NCBI RefSeq assembly: GCF_000621485.1
Contig: NZ_JHYF01000002.1
Location: 372,001 to 436,000, forward strand
DNA length: 64,000 nucleotides
DNA from: Alkaliphilus transvaalensis ATCC 700919
GTDB taxonomy: Bacteria > Bacillota > Clostridia > Peptostreptococcales > Natronincolaceae
Direction of reading: 5' to 3'
Numbering within the stretch: the stretch's first letter is position 1; each line of letters begins with the position of its first letter. Shown here piece by piece: positions 7,865 through 16,935 of the stretch. Under the pieces are notes generated by a model. That model saw nothing but the letters and a program-made list of their open reading frames with translations. It searched no databases and was not told the origin of the DNA. The translations under genes and the position numbers were made by a program.

Positions 7865-8245
7865 ATGGTCAATAATCTATTAACAGTATTGATAACATTG
7901 CTTCTACTCTGCATTATAGGATATTTTTTAGTCGTACTAAAAGAAAAGTTTTATTTAAAAAATCATATCATATTAATCGAACATAAGGATGTTGAGCCAG
8001 ATATTCTAGAAAATATAGATGTTAAACATTTTATGTTAGGATCGATAGAAGTGATGGCAGGAGACGAAGTGAAAATACATATGGATAATTCCACCAGGGT
8101 AAAAGGTATCGTCTTAGGAATCATTAAGTCGGAAAATAGTATTGCCCTTGCTACAACTTCGAAGGGGGTAACTAACTTAAAGGTTAGTTCTATTAAAAAA
8201 CTTAAAGTAATTAGTCGATATGGTAAGTTTTTTGCCAAATTTTAA
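7865..8245 (+). CDS. Membrane-anchored hypothetical protein (126 aa)
   Basis: Family not recognised. One N-terminal helix (residues 4-24, LLTVLITLLLLCIIGYFLVV) anchors a basic soluble domain with beta-strand-like segments such as EVMAGDEVKIHMDNSTRVKG and a cluster of lysines at the end (SSIKKLKVISRYGKFFAKF). AAGGAAG lies 11 bases before the ATG; a closer AAGGAG is only one base away, so the start is not certain. TATAAT at about 7812 may be its -10 box. It is followed by a terminator and is monocistronic. Confidence 0.65.
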   Translation: MVNNLLTVLITLLLLCIIGYFLVVLKEKFYLKNHIILIEHKDVEPDILENIDVKHFMLGSIEVMAGDEVKIHMDNSTRVKGIVLGIIKSENSIALATTSKGVTNLKVSSIKKLKVISRYGKFFAKF

Positions 8246-8258
8246 CTCCAAGATACAT

Positions 8259-8290
8259 AAATCCTCCTACAATTGGAGGATTTTGCTATT
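8259..8290 (+). terminator. Terminator after the 126-aa protein gene
   Basis: AAATCCTCC / GGAGGATTT with a 7-base loop, then TTGC; a moderate stem with a short T run. Confidence 0.7.
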
Positions 8291-8397
8291 TGACAGCGTT
8301 TGATTAGGACTTTAGTCGTAGAAAATAACAAAAATACATGAAGGACTTTTTTGGTAAATGAAGAATTATAAAACATAGACTATTGGTAGGTGGTGTG

Positions 8398-9678
8398 ATG
8401 AAAACGAAGGTTAAAAAGAAAAAGAAAAGATTAATTAAAAAGGGTTTTGGAAAATTTGCTATTATCCTAATAATTTGTTTATACTTCTTATCAAGGGTGT
8501 TTCCAATTTTAGGAACAAACAGTCAGAAAACTGTTGTTGCAGAATTTGGGGTTATTGAAAATAGCTTTTCGGTAACAGGATATATCGCCAGAGACGAGAA
8601 AGTATTTGCTAAACCTAGTCAAGGAGAAATTAAGTTCTTTGTAAGTGAAGGTGAAAAGGTAGCTAAGGGACAAAAATTAGCAGAAATATATTCTGAAAAT
8701 CTTGATGAAAAATATGTGCAAGATTTGGAAATAATTAATCATAGAATACAAAATATTGAAAGTAACCAAGCAGAAAAGTCTCTTTTCGATAGAGATCTAA
8801 ATAAGATAGATTCAGAGGTAAATACAATTCTAGCTAAAATGCAGCAGGATATAAATAAAGGTGATTATAGCAACATATCTAATTATAAAAAAACATTAGA
8901 TGAATTGGCTGATAAAAAGAATATCATCAGCGGTAGTAATAGCTTTGGTGGTAGAAGCTTAGCACAATTAGAGGAAGAGAAGAAAATAATTGAAAGTAAG
9001 CTTCAATCTTCGTTGCAAGTGATCCATAGCGATTATCCTGGCTTTATTGCCTTTGGGCAAGATGGGCTTGAAGGTTTGTTTAATCTAACAACGATAGAGT
9101 CCATAGGCGTAGGAGATTTAGAGACCCTTAATAATAGCAAAACTCAGCAGTCGGATCAACAAGAAGAAAATACAGTATTAAGAATTATCAATAGTCATAG
9201 ATGGAGCATTGTAGCAGAAGTAGATACCCAACAAATTGAAATGTTTAGTGAAGGTAGAAGGATTAGAATTAGAAGGCAGGGTGAAGAACGACAGTATTCC
9301 GCTTTGCTTAGGAAAATTGTAACTGACGGAGAGCGAAGCGTAATTATATTAGATATTAATGAAGTTATGGAGGGGTTCTATCAAGATAGAACTGTAATGA
9401 TCGACATAATTCAAGAAAGATATGAGGGAATTATGGTTCCCAATACTACTATTGACGAACTGGATGGTCGCAAAGGTGTTTATCGTGTAGATGTAAACGG
9501 TTTTGTAAGATTTATTCCAGTTAAGGTTAGGGGTAGTAATCGAGAATATGCTATCCTACACGAACAAACCTTTGAAGAAGTTATAGATAATGAAAGAGTT
9601 ACAGTAAGTACGATAAAGCTATATGATGAACTTGTCTCTAATGGAAGCAAGGTATCTGAAGGACAACGGGTAAAATAA
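8398..9678 (+). CDS. HlyD-family membrane fusion (adaptor) protein
   Basis: About 426 residues. A very basic start (MKTKVKKKKKRLIKKG) precedes one membrane helix near residues 17-38; then comes a lipoyl/barrel-sandwich half-motif (FSVTGYIARDEKVFAKPSQG... FFVSEGEKVAKGQKLAEIY), a coiled-coil region (about 95-210) and a beta-barrel C-terminal part. This is the layout of HlyD adaptors, though no transporter gene is adjacent. GTAGGTGG suits the ATG at 8398 or the GTG three bases earlier; the reading from 8383 is unlikely. It leads the yggS-sepF-yggT-ylmH-divIVA operon, where similar genes occur in other Clostridia; a role at the division site is inference. Confidence 0.75.
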   Translation: MKTKVKKKKKRLIKKGFGKFAIILIICLYFLSRVFPILGTNSQKTVVAEFGVIENSFSVTGYIARDEKVFAKPSQGEIKFFVSEGEKVAKGQKLAEIYSENLDEKYVQDLEIINHRIQNIESNQAEKSLFDRDLNKIDSEVNTILAKMQQDINKGDYSNISNYKKTLDELADKKNIISGSNSFGGRSLAQLEEEKKIIESKLQSSLQVIHSDYPGFIAFGQDGLEGLFNLTTIESIGVGDLETLNNSKTQQSDQQEENTVLRIINSHRWSIVAEVDTQQIEMFSEGRRIRIRRQGEERQYSALLRKIVTDGERSVIILDINEVMEGFYQDRTVMIDIIQERYEGIMVPNTTIDELDGRKGVYRVDVNGFVRFIPVKVRGSNREYAILHEQTFEEVIDNERVTVSTIKLYDELVSNGSKVSEGQRVK

Positions 9679-9694
9679 TAGAGGAGGTAATAGA

Positions 9695-10372
9695 TTGAAT
9701 ATAGCAAGCAACTTGAAGGAAACACTAGAACTGATTGAATCGTCAGCTCAAAAAAATAATAGAACCAAAGAAGAGATCATTTTAGTAGCTGTAACAAAGA
9801 CTGTTCCGCCAGAAAAAATTCAAGAAGCAATCGATTTAGGGGTTACCCATTTAGCAGAAAATAAGGTACAGGAACTAACAAAAAAGCATGAAATAATTGG
9901 AGATCAAGTCACTTGGCATATGATTGGTCATTTGCAGAGAAATAAAGTAAAATACATTATTGATAAAGTGGATTATATCCACTCGCTAGATAGCTATGAG
10001 TTAGCTCTAGAAATTGAAAAGAGGGCTAAGAAGATTGAAAGACCAATGAAATGTCTGTTGGAAGTTAATATTTCAGGAGAAGAAAGCAAATATGGGTTAG
10101 AACCATTGGAGGCAATACCACTTTTAGAAAAATTAGCAGAACTACATTATGTAAAAGTAGTTGGATTAATGACAATGGCCCCATTTTTAGACGATCCAGA
10201 AGAAACTAGACAGTATTTCAAAGGACTCAAGGCATTATCAGAGGAAATTAAAAATCAAAACTTAAGCCATGTTAGAATGGACTATTTGTCAATGGGGATG
10301 TCTAATGATTTCCATGTAGCCATAGAAGAAGGTGCAAATATGGTTAGAGTTGGTAGTAAGCTTTTTACCTAA
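9695..10372 (+). CDS. yggS: YggS-family pyridoxal phosphate homeostasis protein
   Basis: A 225-residue single-domain TIM barrel that binds pyridoxal 5'-phosphate and buffers the cofactor pool rather than acting as an enzyme. The PLP lysine lies in LVAVTKTVPPEKI (near residue 33), followed by ENKVQEL, WHMIGHLQRNK and the C-terminal SMGMSNDFHVAIEEGANMVRVG segment. The start is TTG at 9695 after GAGGAGGT. It lies 16 bases after the HlyD-like gene and 28 before sepF, the conserved order of Gram-positive division clusters. Confidence 0.93.
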   Translation: MNIASNLKETLELIESSAQKNNRTKEEIILVAVTKTVPPEKIQEAIDLGVTHLAENKVQELTKKHEIIGDQVTWHMIGHLQRNKVKYIIDKVDYIHSLDSYELALEIEKRAKKIERPMKCLLEVNISGEESKYGLEPLEAIPLLEKLAELHYVKVVGLMTMAPFLDDPEETRQYFKGLKALSEEIKNQNLSHVRMDYLSMGMSNDFHVAIEEGANMVRVGSKLFT

Positions 10373-10400
10373 ACTGAGGATTAAATAGGAGGGAATAAAA

Positions 10401-10856
10401 ATGTCAGGTAAATTAATGGACAAAGTAAAATATTTTATAGGTTTAGATGTTTTTGAAGAAGAAGAGGAAGAAACAATAGAAGAGGGACAACAACAAGAGC
10501 AAGAAGAACTATATTCTGTAGTAAACAAAAAAAATACTAACGCAAATAAAGTAGTAAATATACATACAAAAACTCAAATGAAGGTAATCATTTATGAACC
10601 AAGCAATTTCGATGAAGCACCGGCGATTGTTGATAATTTAAAAAATAGAAAGCCAGTTATTATTAATCTAGAGAACATTGATCAAGAATTAGCGAAAAAA
10701 TTCTTTGATTTTTTAAACGGAGCCATCTACGCATTAGATGGTAATATTCAAAAAGTTTCAGCGGGAATTTTTATCTTAGCTCCAAATAATGTAGACATAG
10801 CAGGTAACATAAAAGAAGAATTAAAAAACAAAGGGGTGTTCCCCTGGCAGAAATAA
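10401..10856 (+). CDS. sepF: Cell division protein SepF
   Basis: A 151-residue cytosolic protein that polymerises and tethers FtsZ to the membrane. It has the short N-terminal membrane-binding helix (MSGKLMDKVKYFIGLD), a glutamate/glutamine-rich linker (residues about 15-45), and a compact C-terminal SepF domain with KPVIINLENIDQELAKKFFDFLNG and the ending IFILAPNNVDI. AGGAGGG precedes the ATG. It sits between yggS and yggT as usual. Confidence 0.95.
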   Translation: MSGKLMDKVKYFIGLDVFEEEEEETIEEGQQQEQEELYSVVNKKNTNANKVVNIHTKTQMKVIIYEPSNFDEAPAIVDNLKNRKPVIINLENIDQELAKKFFDFLNGAIYALDGNIQKVSAGIFILAPNNVDIAGNIKEELKNKGVFPWQK

Positions 10857-10868
10857 GTTAGGAGTGTG

Positions 10869-11165
10869 ATGTTATTGTCTTTTGCAGCCAGTGTAATTTA
10901 TGCAGTACAGTATCTAGGACAGCTAATCAATCTATTAATACTAGTGAGGGTTGTGTTTACCTGGATTAACCCTAAGCCGTCAAACCCAATTGTAGCATTT
11001 GTTTATAATGTTACTGATCCAATCTTAGAACCAATTAGAAATTTAATTTATAATAAATTGGGATATAGAGGTATGTTTGATTTTTCAGCATTAGCAGCAA
11101 TCTTTTTGATTAACTATGCTATTATTCCAATTATTGTTAGACTACTAGTTATGTTCTTATTTTAA
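10869..11165 (+). CDS. yggT: YggT-family membrane protein
   Basis: About 98 residues with two hydrophobic regions separated by the family signature LILVRVVFTWINPKPSNPI and TDPILEPIRNLI. YggT proteins lie in the membrane near the division machinery; their molecular function is undefined. TAGGAG precedes either a GTG at 10866 or the ATG at 10869; I use the ATG. It follows sepF by about 12 bases and leads into ylmH by 14. Confidence 0.9.
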   Translation: MLLSFAASVIYAVQYLGQLINLLILVRVVFTWINPKPSNPIVAFVYNVTDPILEPIRNLIYNKLGYRGMFDFSALAAIFLINYAIIPIIVRLLVMFLF

Positions 11166-11179
11166 GGTGTGGTGGTATA

Positions 11180-11977
11180 GTGGATAAAGAGAAATTATTA
11201 CAGCATGTTGAAGATCCTTTACTAAAACAGGCCTTAATCAGAATACTGGATAAAGTTCAAATGGTACTAAAAAACCACGAAGTGAAGGCAACTGACTTTT
11301 TAACTCCCTTTCAAGTGAAGTATGCCAAAAATATTTTGACTTCTCTTCATGGAATTAATTTTTTTAGCACAGGTGGACATTTACAGGCAGAACGTCAAAT
11401 TCTTGTGATTTTTCCAGATTATCTAGATGAAACAATGGTTGAGGTGCCAATCGTAGCCTTAGAGGCTAGAGGTAATATTAATTTCAACTCAATTAATCAT
11501 CGAGATTACTTAGGGGCAATTTTAGGGTTAGGCTTAAAACGAGAGAAAATTGGAGATATTATTTTACATCAAAATGAGCAACAACATTTTTGCCATATAA
11601 TTATACATGAAGAGTTAAAGGATTATATTCTTTTTCAATTAGAAAAGGTAGGAAATATAAAGGTAACATTAAAGGAAATCCCCATATGTTCTATAACACC
11701 TCCGGCAGTCAAATATCAAGAAATGGTGGGAAATGTTGCATCTTTAAGACTAGACTCTGTCCTTGGTTTAGGTTTTAAGCTATCAAGAACAGAGGCACAA
11801 AATTTAATTGCTAAGGAATATGTAAGTGTGAATTGGGAAACAATTAAGAGAAATTTTACCGAGGTTTCAGAAGGGGATGTTATTTCCGTAAGAGGAAAGG
11901 GAAGAGTTGAAATCCTTTCTATTGGCGGAACAACTAAAAGTGGACGGGTAAAGATTACATTCAGAAAACCGATATAA
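11180..11977 (+). CDS. ylmH: YlmH-type S4 RNA-binding protein
   Basis: A 265-residue protein. The N-terminal two thirds carry the YlmH domain (EARGNINFNSINHRDYLGAILGLGLKREKIGDI) and residues about 180-245 form an S4 RNA-binding fold (RLDSVLGLGFKLSRTEAQNLI, then VSVNWE). YlmH binds ribosomal RNA on stalled 50S subunits and takes part in ribosome quality control in Bacillus; the RqcH partner is encoded at 19165-20934. The start is GTG at 11180. The gene belongs to the division operon by position. Confidence 0.9.
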   Translation: MDKEKLLQHVEDPLLKQALIRILDKVQMVLKNHEVKATDFLTPFQVKYAKNILTSLHGINFFSTGGHLQAERQILVIFPDYLDETMVEVPIVALEARGNINFNSINHRDYLGAILGLGLKREKIGDIILHQNEQQHFCHIIIHEELKDYILFQLEKVGNIKVTLKEIPICSITPPAVKYQEMVGNVASLRLDSVLGLGFKLSRTEAQNLIAKEYVSVNWETIKRNFTEVSEGDVISVRGKGRVEILSIGGTTKSGRVKITFRKPI

Positions 11978-12001
11978 AAACATACTTTAGGAGGTGTCCA
12001 A

Positions 12002-12463
12002 ATGATAACACCCTTAGATATACAAAATAAAGAATTTAAAAGAGGGTTACGGGGCTATAAAGAGGATGAAGTTGATGAGTTTCTAGACCAGGTAATGGTA
12101 GATTATGAAAAGCTCTATAAAGAAAACATGGAATTAAAGGATAAGGTTGAAAGAGCAAGTCAGCAAATGGATCAATATAAAAATATTGAGGAAACTTTAA
12201 AAAATACGTTGGTAGTAGCTCAAAATGCTGCAGAAGAAGTTAGGGCAAATGCCACTAAGCAGGCAGATCTAATTGTTAAAGATGCTGAATCTCGAGGAAA
12301 AGAAATTATTGAAAAAGCAAACAGAGAAGTAGATAAAGTTAAGCAAGAATATGAAGAAATTAAAAAACACATGCAAATATTTAAAACCCGCTATAAAACT
12401 TTACTACAATCACAAATTGATGCAGTTTTAGAGGCTTGTGATGAAATTAGTGGTGAAAAATAA
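12002..12463 (+). CDS. divIVA: DivIVA-domain coiled-coil protein
   Basis: 153 residues. The N-terminal membrane-curvature-binding segment MITPLDIQNKEFKRGLRGYKEDEVDEFLDQV is diagnostic, shown here by its ITPLDI and GYKEDEVDEFL parts, followed by a long coiled coil to about residue 140. DivIVA marks division sites and poles and recruits partner proteins. GGAGGTG lies just before the ATG, and a terminator follows. It closes the operon. Confidence 0.93.
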   Translation: MITPLDIQNKEFKRGLRGYKEDEVDEFLDQVMVDYEKLYKENMELKDKVERASQQMDQYKNIEETLKNTLVVAQNAAEEVRANATKQADLIVKDAESRGKEIIEKANREVDKVKQEYEEIKKHMQIFKTRYKTLLQSQIDAVLEACDEISGEK

Positions 12464-12492
12464 AAAAAGAAATAAAATAAATTTATATATAT

Positions 12493-12522
12493 AAGTCTCC
12501 TGTATTAAGGGAGACTTTTGTA
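12493..12522 (+). terminator. Terminator of the division operon
   Basis: AAGTCTCC / GGAGACTT with a 9-base loop, followed by TTTTG; 30 bases after divIVA. Confidence 0.8.
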
Positions 12523-12907
12523 TGTGTAAAAATTGCATCATACCATAACGTTAAAAGTATTTTACTTTTAATTTCATTTTAATTTACATTTTAAAAATCT
12601 AATATTAAGTTTGACCTTTCCTTATGCTAATAAAGTAAAAAATAAGGGGACAATATAACTGAGATTAGTTTTTTTCTATATTTGTTTTATGCAAAGGTGA
12701 AAGCTGAGGATTTTAATATTAATTATGCAATTTCCTTAATTTGATAGTTAACATTTACAAAATTTGATTTAATTTCATTTAAATAGTATACTTTTGATAA
12801 GAATCTCTTAACCTTTGATGGTTATTAAGGTATAATCTTTTTATGATACATAAAAATAACCCCCTGATTAATCATTTGATGTTAGGGTAGATATTAAGGA
12901 GGCATTA
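12523..12907 (+). promoter_or_regulatory. Long AT-rich leader with mtnN promoter
   Basis: TTAACC at 12808-12813 and TATAAT at 12831-12836 are 17 bases apart and form a credible sigma-A promoter about 70 bases before mtnN. The rest of this 385-base stretch is AT-rich, without an ORF, riboswitch core or strong hairpin that I could recognise. Confidence 0.6.
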
Positions 12908-12908
12908 T

Positions 12909-13610
12909 ATGAGTATTATTGGAATTATAGGTGCGATGGATGAAGAAATAGAAATGTTAAAATCAGAAATGACCATTAATGAAACTAAAAAAATTGCCAA
13001 TATGGATTTTTATATTGGTAAATTAGAAAATAAAGATGTAATTGTAGTTAGATGCGGAATTGGTAAAGTAAATGCTGCTATTTGTACACAAGTATTAGTG
13101 GGACAACTGGGAGCAACAGCTGTTATTAATACAGGCGTTGCAGGAGCAATCCATGATGATTTAGATGTGTTAGATGTTGTAATTTCTACAGATGTTCAGC
13201 AACATGATTTTGATGTTACAGGCTTTGGTTATCCTATTGGAGAAATTCCAAGAATGGATAAATCCATCTTTCCATCAAATGAAAATATGGCTAAATTAGC
13301 ATTTGAAGGAGCACAACAGGTACTTAATGAAAGTAAAGTACTAATGGGAAGAATCGTATCTGGTGATGTTTTTGTAAGTAGCAGTCAATTGAAGGAGAAA
13401 ATATGGGATACCTTTAAAGGCTTCTGTACAGAGATGGAAGGAGCAGCAATAGGACATACTTCCTATGTAAATTCTGTTCCATTTGTTATTATTCGAGCAA
13501 TGTCAGATAAGGCTGATGGTTCAGCCCATGAAAATTTTAATGAGTTTATGAATCAAGCGGCAATCAATTCGAAGGAAATCGTTAAGTATATGTTAAAAAA
13601 CATGAATTAA
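12909..13610 (+). CDS. mtnN: 5'-methylthioadenosine/S-adenosylhomocysteine nucleosidase
   Basis: A 233-residue enzyme that hydrolyses methylthioadenosine and S-adenosylhomocysteine to adenine and the matching sugar, clearing methylation by-products. Visible are GIIGAMDEEIEMLK at the start (with the catalytic Glu near residue 13), GVAGAI, the EMEGAAIGHTSY nucleoside-binding motif and RAMSDKAD with the catalytic Asp near 200. AAGGAGG precedes the ATG. It is monocistronic behind its own promoter. Length is typical. Confidence 0.95.
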   Translation: MSIIGIIGAMDEEIEMLKSEMTINETKKIANMDFYIGKLENKDVIVVRCGIGKVNAAICTQVLVGQLGATAVINTGVAGAIHDDLDVLDVVISTDVQQHDFDVTGFGYPIGEIPRMDKSIFPSNENMAKLAFEGAQQVLNESKVLMGRIVSGDVFVSSSQLKEKIWDTFKGFCTEMEGAAIGHTSYVNSVPFVIIRAMSDKADGSAHENFNEFMNQAAINSKEIVKYMLKNMN

Positions 13611-13714
13611 TTAAATCGATAATATCAATTAGATCAATTAATGAAGAAACTTAAACTTTAAATTTCCTTAACCGATAGATGATCACTAATAAATCAGATA
13701 AGAAGGAAGATAAA

Positions 13715-14521
13715 ATGGAATTAAGGCTAATTAACAAGAAGGGTTACAATGATAACAGAATCATCCAAGTTGGAGATGTAGAAATTGGCGGAAGTCAATT
13801 GGTGGTGATGGCTGGACCTTGTGCAATCGAAGGTAAAGAACAGATTTTTTCTACCGCAGAGATGGTAAAAAAAGCTGGCGGGAAAATCCTACGTGGTGGG
13901 GCCTTTAAACCACGAACCTCTCCCTATTCTTTTCAAGGACTTGGAGAAGAAGGGTTAGAACTTCTAAAGGAAGCAGGGGCATATTATCAATTACCTGTAA
14001 TATCAGAAGTGATGGATACGAGAGAAGTAGAAGTGGTAGCCCAGTATGTTGACATATTGCAAATAGGTGCTCGAAATATGCAAAATTACAGCTTACTGAG
14101 GGAAGTCGGTAGAGCAAATAAACCAGTCATGTTAAAAAGAGGTCTATCAGCTACAGTTGAAGACTGGCTTTTGGCAGCTGAATATATTGCAGCAGGAGGC
14201 AATCAAGATATTATCTTATGTGAAAGAGGGATAAGAACCTTCGAAACCTATACTAGAAATACCCTTGACCTTTCTGTTGTCCCCATTGTAAAAAATTTAA
14301 CTTCATTACCAATTATTGTAGATCCAAGTCATGGAACAGGTAGAAGAGAATTGGTGATTCCAATGGCAAAAGCTGCTTTAGCAGCTGGGGCAGATGGCAT
14401 CATGGTAGAAATCCATCCGAATCCATGTGAAGCATTATCTGATGGACCACAATCATTAGAATTTCCTGACTTTGAAGACTTAATGATGGAAGTCCATAAA
14501 CTTCAAGAAGTACTGAAATAA
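13715..14521 (+). CDS. aroF: 3-deoxy-7-phosphoheptulonate (DAHP) synthase, type I-beta
   Basis: About 268 residues. It condenses phosphoenolpyruvate and erythrose 4-phosphate in the first step of aromatic amino acid synthesis. Motifs include [44 protein letters not shown] and [13 protein letters not shown], all active-site segments of the I-beta (KDO8P-synthase-like) class. No extra regulatory domain is visible, so feedback control by an attached ACT-like domain is absent. GAAGGAAG suits the ATG at 13715; the in-frame ATG at 13679 has no such site. A terminator follows and no other aro gene is adjacent. Confidence 0.93.
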   Translation: MELRLINKKGYNDNRIIQVGDVEIGGSQLVVMAGPCAIEGKEQIFSTAEMVKKAGGKILRGGAFKPRTSPYSFQGLGEEGLELLKEAGAYYQLPVISEVMDTREVEVVAQYVDILQIGARNMQNYSLLREVGRANKPVMLKRGLSATVEDWLLAAEYIAAGGNQDIILCERGIRTFETYTRNTLDLSVVPIVKNLTSLPIIVDPSHGTGRRELVIPMAKAALAAGADGIMVEIHPNPCEALSDGPQSLEFPDFEDLMMEVHKLQEVLK

Positions 14522-14552
14522 ATTAGGGAAAATTAATTTAAAATTTATAATT

Positions 14553-14594
14553 AAAGTCTTCCAATTATTCTTTAGAGGAAGACTTTGTTCTTTT
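14553..14594 (+). terminator. Terminator after the DAHP synthase gene
   Basis: AAAGTCTTCC / GGAAGACTTT perfect 10-bp stem with a 14-base loop, followed by TTCTTTTC. Confidence 0.82.
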
Positions 14595-14693
14595 CAAAAT
14601 AAAATAAAAGAAAAGGGTAAGAATAATCCTATATAGTAAAATACAATTAGATCAGATAGACCCATAAAACTGATGATAGTTAGGAGGATTACT

Positions 14694-15389
14694 TTGAACC
14701 CAAAAAAGCTTGAGCATTTTAGGAAACTTCTGTTAGATGAAAAAAAGGCAGTAATGGATACCCTTGATCGAATGGAAAATCATCATGGTAAACATGCTTC
14801 CATAAGGGAGTATACCGAAGAATTGTCTGCTTATGATAATCATCCAGCAGATTTAGGAACAGAAATGTTTATGGTTGAGATGCAAGCTAACCTAGAGGAT
14901 AATGAAAAATATCGAATAAGAGAGATTGATCGAGCCTTAGATAAAATGGAAGAGGGGACCTATGGAGCATGTGACTCTTGCGGTATTCAAATAGATGAAG
15001 ATCGCTTGGAAATTATGCCAGAAGCCCATATTTGCATTGAATGTGCTGAAAAAAAACTACCAATAGAAGCCTTTAATGCAGACCGTGGAAGACCTGTTGA
15101 AGAAGAAGTTTTATTTCCAGATTTTGAAAGAAGCAATTTAGACGGCAAAGATTATACGGGATTTGATGGTGAAGATGCTTACCAAGCTGTAGCTAGGTTT
15201 AATGAAGTTAAAAATGACCCTTCCTACACAGGTATGGACCACCTTGGTGTATTTGATATTCATCCAGTAGGGACTGTAGAAGCGGTTGATGAAATAACTA
15301 ATGAAGAATATAAGGCTCAATTATATACAAATAGAGCCGATCGTAAAGATGCTTCAACAGCTAGAATTAAAAAGGAAGATTTAGAATAA
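14694..15389 (+). CDS. YteA-like TraR/DksA C4 zinc-finger protein
   Basis: About 231 residues. An N-terminal helical region (LEHFRKLLLDEKKAVMDTL, then DNHPADLGTEMF) leads to a DksA-type four-cysteine finger, YGACDSCG... HICIECAEKK, near residues 100-125. The long C-terminal part (PVEEEVLFPDFERS, FDGEDAYQAVARFNEVKNDPS) is that of the YteA proteins of spore formers. Role unknown; DksA relatives bind RNA polymerase. TAGGAGG lies 6 bases before TTG 14694, which I take as the start rather than the ATG at 14673 that precedes the ribosome site. Confidence 0.85.
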   Translation: MNPKKLEHFRKLLLDEKKAVMDTLDRMENHHGKHASIREYTEELSAYDNHPADLGTEMFMVEMQANLEDNEKYRIREIDRALDKMEEGTYGACDSCGIQIDEDRLEIMPEAHICIECAEKKLPIEAFNADRGRPVEEEVLFPDFERSNLDGKDYTGFDGEDAYQAVARFNEVKNDPSYTGMDHLGVFDIHPVGTVEAVDEITNEEYKAQLYTNRADRKDASTARIKKEDLE

Positions 15390-15404
15390 AATATACTTTT
15401 TTCA

Positions 15405-15441
15405 AAGGAAAAAGGTACAATTTGTATCTTTTTTCTTTTCT
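15405..15441 (+). terminator. Terminator after the YteA-like gene
   Basis: GGAAAAAGGTAC / GTATCTTTTTTC stem with a 5-base loop, followed by TTTTC. Confidence 0.7.
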
Positions 15442-15490
15442 AAATGTTATAATCATAAAGAATTAAATGTAAGAGGGGGGCGGTATAGCC

Positions 15491-15946
15491 ATGATGATTA
15501 GTGCCATCATTATTATATCAGTAATTATTTTAGACTTAATCACTAAATATTGGGCAATTAATCAATTACAACCTGTAGGTAGCATCCCGGTAATAGAGAA
15601 CATTTTCCATCTAACCTATGTAGAAAATAGAGGGGCAGCCTTTGGAATGCTTCAGAATCAACGATTGTTTTTTATTATCATGACAACAGCCATTACCCTT
15701 GGCGTCATTATTTTTATACTGAAGAATAAGAATATGCATCTTCTATTAAAAATTGGGTTAAGTTTAGTAGTTGGAGGAGCTATTGGAAATTTAATAGACC
15801 GTATTAGATATGGTTATGTGGTGGATCTTTTTGATTTTCGTATATGGCCAGTTTTTAATATTGCCGATTGTGGTGTAGTTGTAGGTGCATTATTAATTTC
15901 CTATATCATCTTAAAATATGATTCAATAAAACCTGAGGAGAGTTAA
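15491..15946 (+). CDS. lspA: Lipoprotein signal peptidase (signal peptidase II)
   Basis: A 151-residue membrane aspartyl protease that cuts the signal peptide from prolipoproteins after lipid attachment. Four hydrophobic helices can be drawn. The catalytic aspartates lie in GGAIGNLIDRIRYGYVVDLFDF and in FNIADCGVVVGA, and the early VENRGAAFGML motif is conserved. Two ATG codons (15491, 15494) follow GAGGGGGG. Likely substrates in this window include the lipoprotein beginning at 63728. rluD follows after one base. Confidence 0.95.
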   Translation: MMISAIIIISVIILDLITKYWAINQLQPVGSIPVIENIFHLTYVENRGAAFGMLQNQRLFFIIMTTAITLGVIIFILKNKNMHLLLKIGLSLVVGGAIGNLIDRIRYGYVVDLFDFRIWPVFNIADCGVVVGALLISYIILKYDSIKPEES

Positions 15947-15947
15947 C

Positions 15948-16877
15948 GTGGAAAAGGAAAGAATTTTTGTTTCAGAGGAAGAAGAAGGTGTAAGGCTTGA
16001 TGTTTTTGTTGCTGAACAATATGAAGACTTTAGCAGAAGTTATATTCAAAAATTAATAAAAGATCAAATGATTACTGTAAATAGTAAAGTTGAGAAAAAC
16101 AGATATTTAGTAAAGGTTGGGGATGAAATAGAAGTTAGCATCCCACCAGCAGTTGAGCTAGATATCAAACCTCAAAATATCCCTTTAGATATCGTTTATG
16201 AGGATGATGATCTACTTGTAGTGAATAAACCTAAGAATATGGTCGTGCATCCAGCTCCAGGTAACTATGAAAATACCTTGGTTAATGCCCTATTATATCA
16301 CTGTAAAGACCAACTTTCCTCAATTAATGGTGTCATTAGACCAGGAATAGTCCATAGAATTGACAAAGATACCACTGGTTTACTAATGGTGGCTAAGAAT
16401 AACAATGCCCATCGAGGATTAGCTGAACAATTAAGGGAACATAGTATTACAAGAAAGTATCATGCTATTACTATGGGGAATATTAAAGAGAATGCTGCTG
16501 CAATAAATGCACCAATAGGCAGACATCCTGTTGATCGTTTAAAGATGACAGTTATTCAGGGTGGTAGAAATGCAGTAACTCATATAAAGGTTTTAGAAAG
16601 ATTCATTGATTATACATATCTTGAGGCTCAGCTAGAAACGGGTAGAACCCATCAAATTCGTGTTCATCTATCTTATATTAAACATCCCTTGTTAGGGGAC
16701 GACCTATATGGTTCTAAAACCTCGAAATTTAACTTAGACGGTCAAGTGCTTCACGCTAAGACCCTTGGTTTTATCCATCCTTCAACCGGAGAATACTTAG
16801 AATTTGAAGCACCGTTACCCGCATATTTTACTAAATTGCTAGATGTAATCAGACTAAAAACAAAGCAACAAAATTAA
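15948..16877 (+). CDS. rluD: RluA-family 23S rRNA pseudouridine synthase
   Basis: 309 residues: an N-terminal S4 RNA-binding domain (RLDVFVAEQYEDFSRSYIQKLI) and the RluA catalytic domain, with the key aspartate in RPGIVHRIDKDTTGL (near residue 139) and the later ETGRTHQIRVHLSYIKHPLLGD motif. RluD-type enzymes modify uridines of helix 69 in 23S rRNA; exact target sites here are assumed from the family. The start is GTG after GAGGAG. It pairs with lspA as in most Firmicutes. Confidence 0.92.
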   Translation: MEKERIFVSEEEEGVRLDVFVAEQYEDFSRSYIQKLIKDQMITVNSKVEKNRYLVKVGDEIEVSIPPAVELDIKPQNIPLDIVYEDDDLLVVNKPKNMVVHPAPGNYENTLVNALLYHCKDQLSSINGVIRPGIVHRIDKDTTGLLMVAKNNNAHRGLAEQLREHSITRKYHAITMGNIKENAAAINAPIGRHPVDRLKMTVIQGGRNAVTHIKVLERFIDYTYLEAQLETGRTHQIRVHLSYIKHPLLGDDLYGSKTSKFNLDGQVLHAKTLGFIHPSTGEYLEFEAPLPAYFTKLLDVIRLKTKQQN

Positions 16878-16887
16878 CAAATTTGTC

Positions 16888-16916
16888 TAGACAAGTATTC
16901 TGCTTTGTGATATACT
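16888..16916 (+). promoter_or_regulatory. Sigma-A promoter of pyrR
   Basis: TAGACA (16888-16893), a 17-base spacer and TATACT (16911-16916). It lies just upstream of the PyrR leader. Confidence 0.75.
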
Positions 16917-16935
16917 TGTTTTAGTTAAAAGTGAA

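Noticed and set aside
10289-10528. Minus-strand frame of 79 codons rich in Ser and Cys
   Set aside because: Reverse of the Glu/Gln-rich linker of sepF; composition is an artefact of the opposite strand.
12523-12840. SAM-type riboswitch or T-box before mtnN
   Set aside because: No conserved core or terminator/antiterminator pair was visible in the AT-rich leader.
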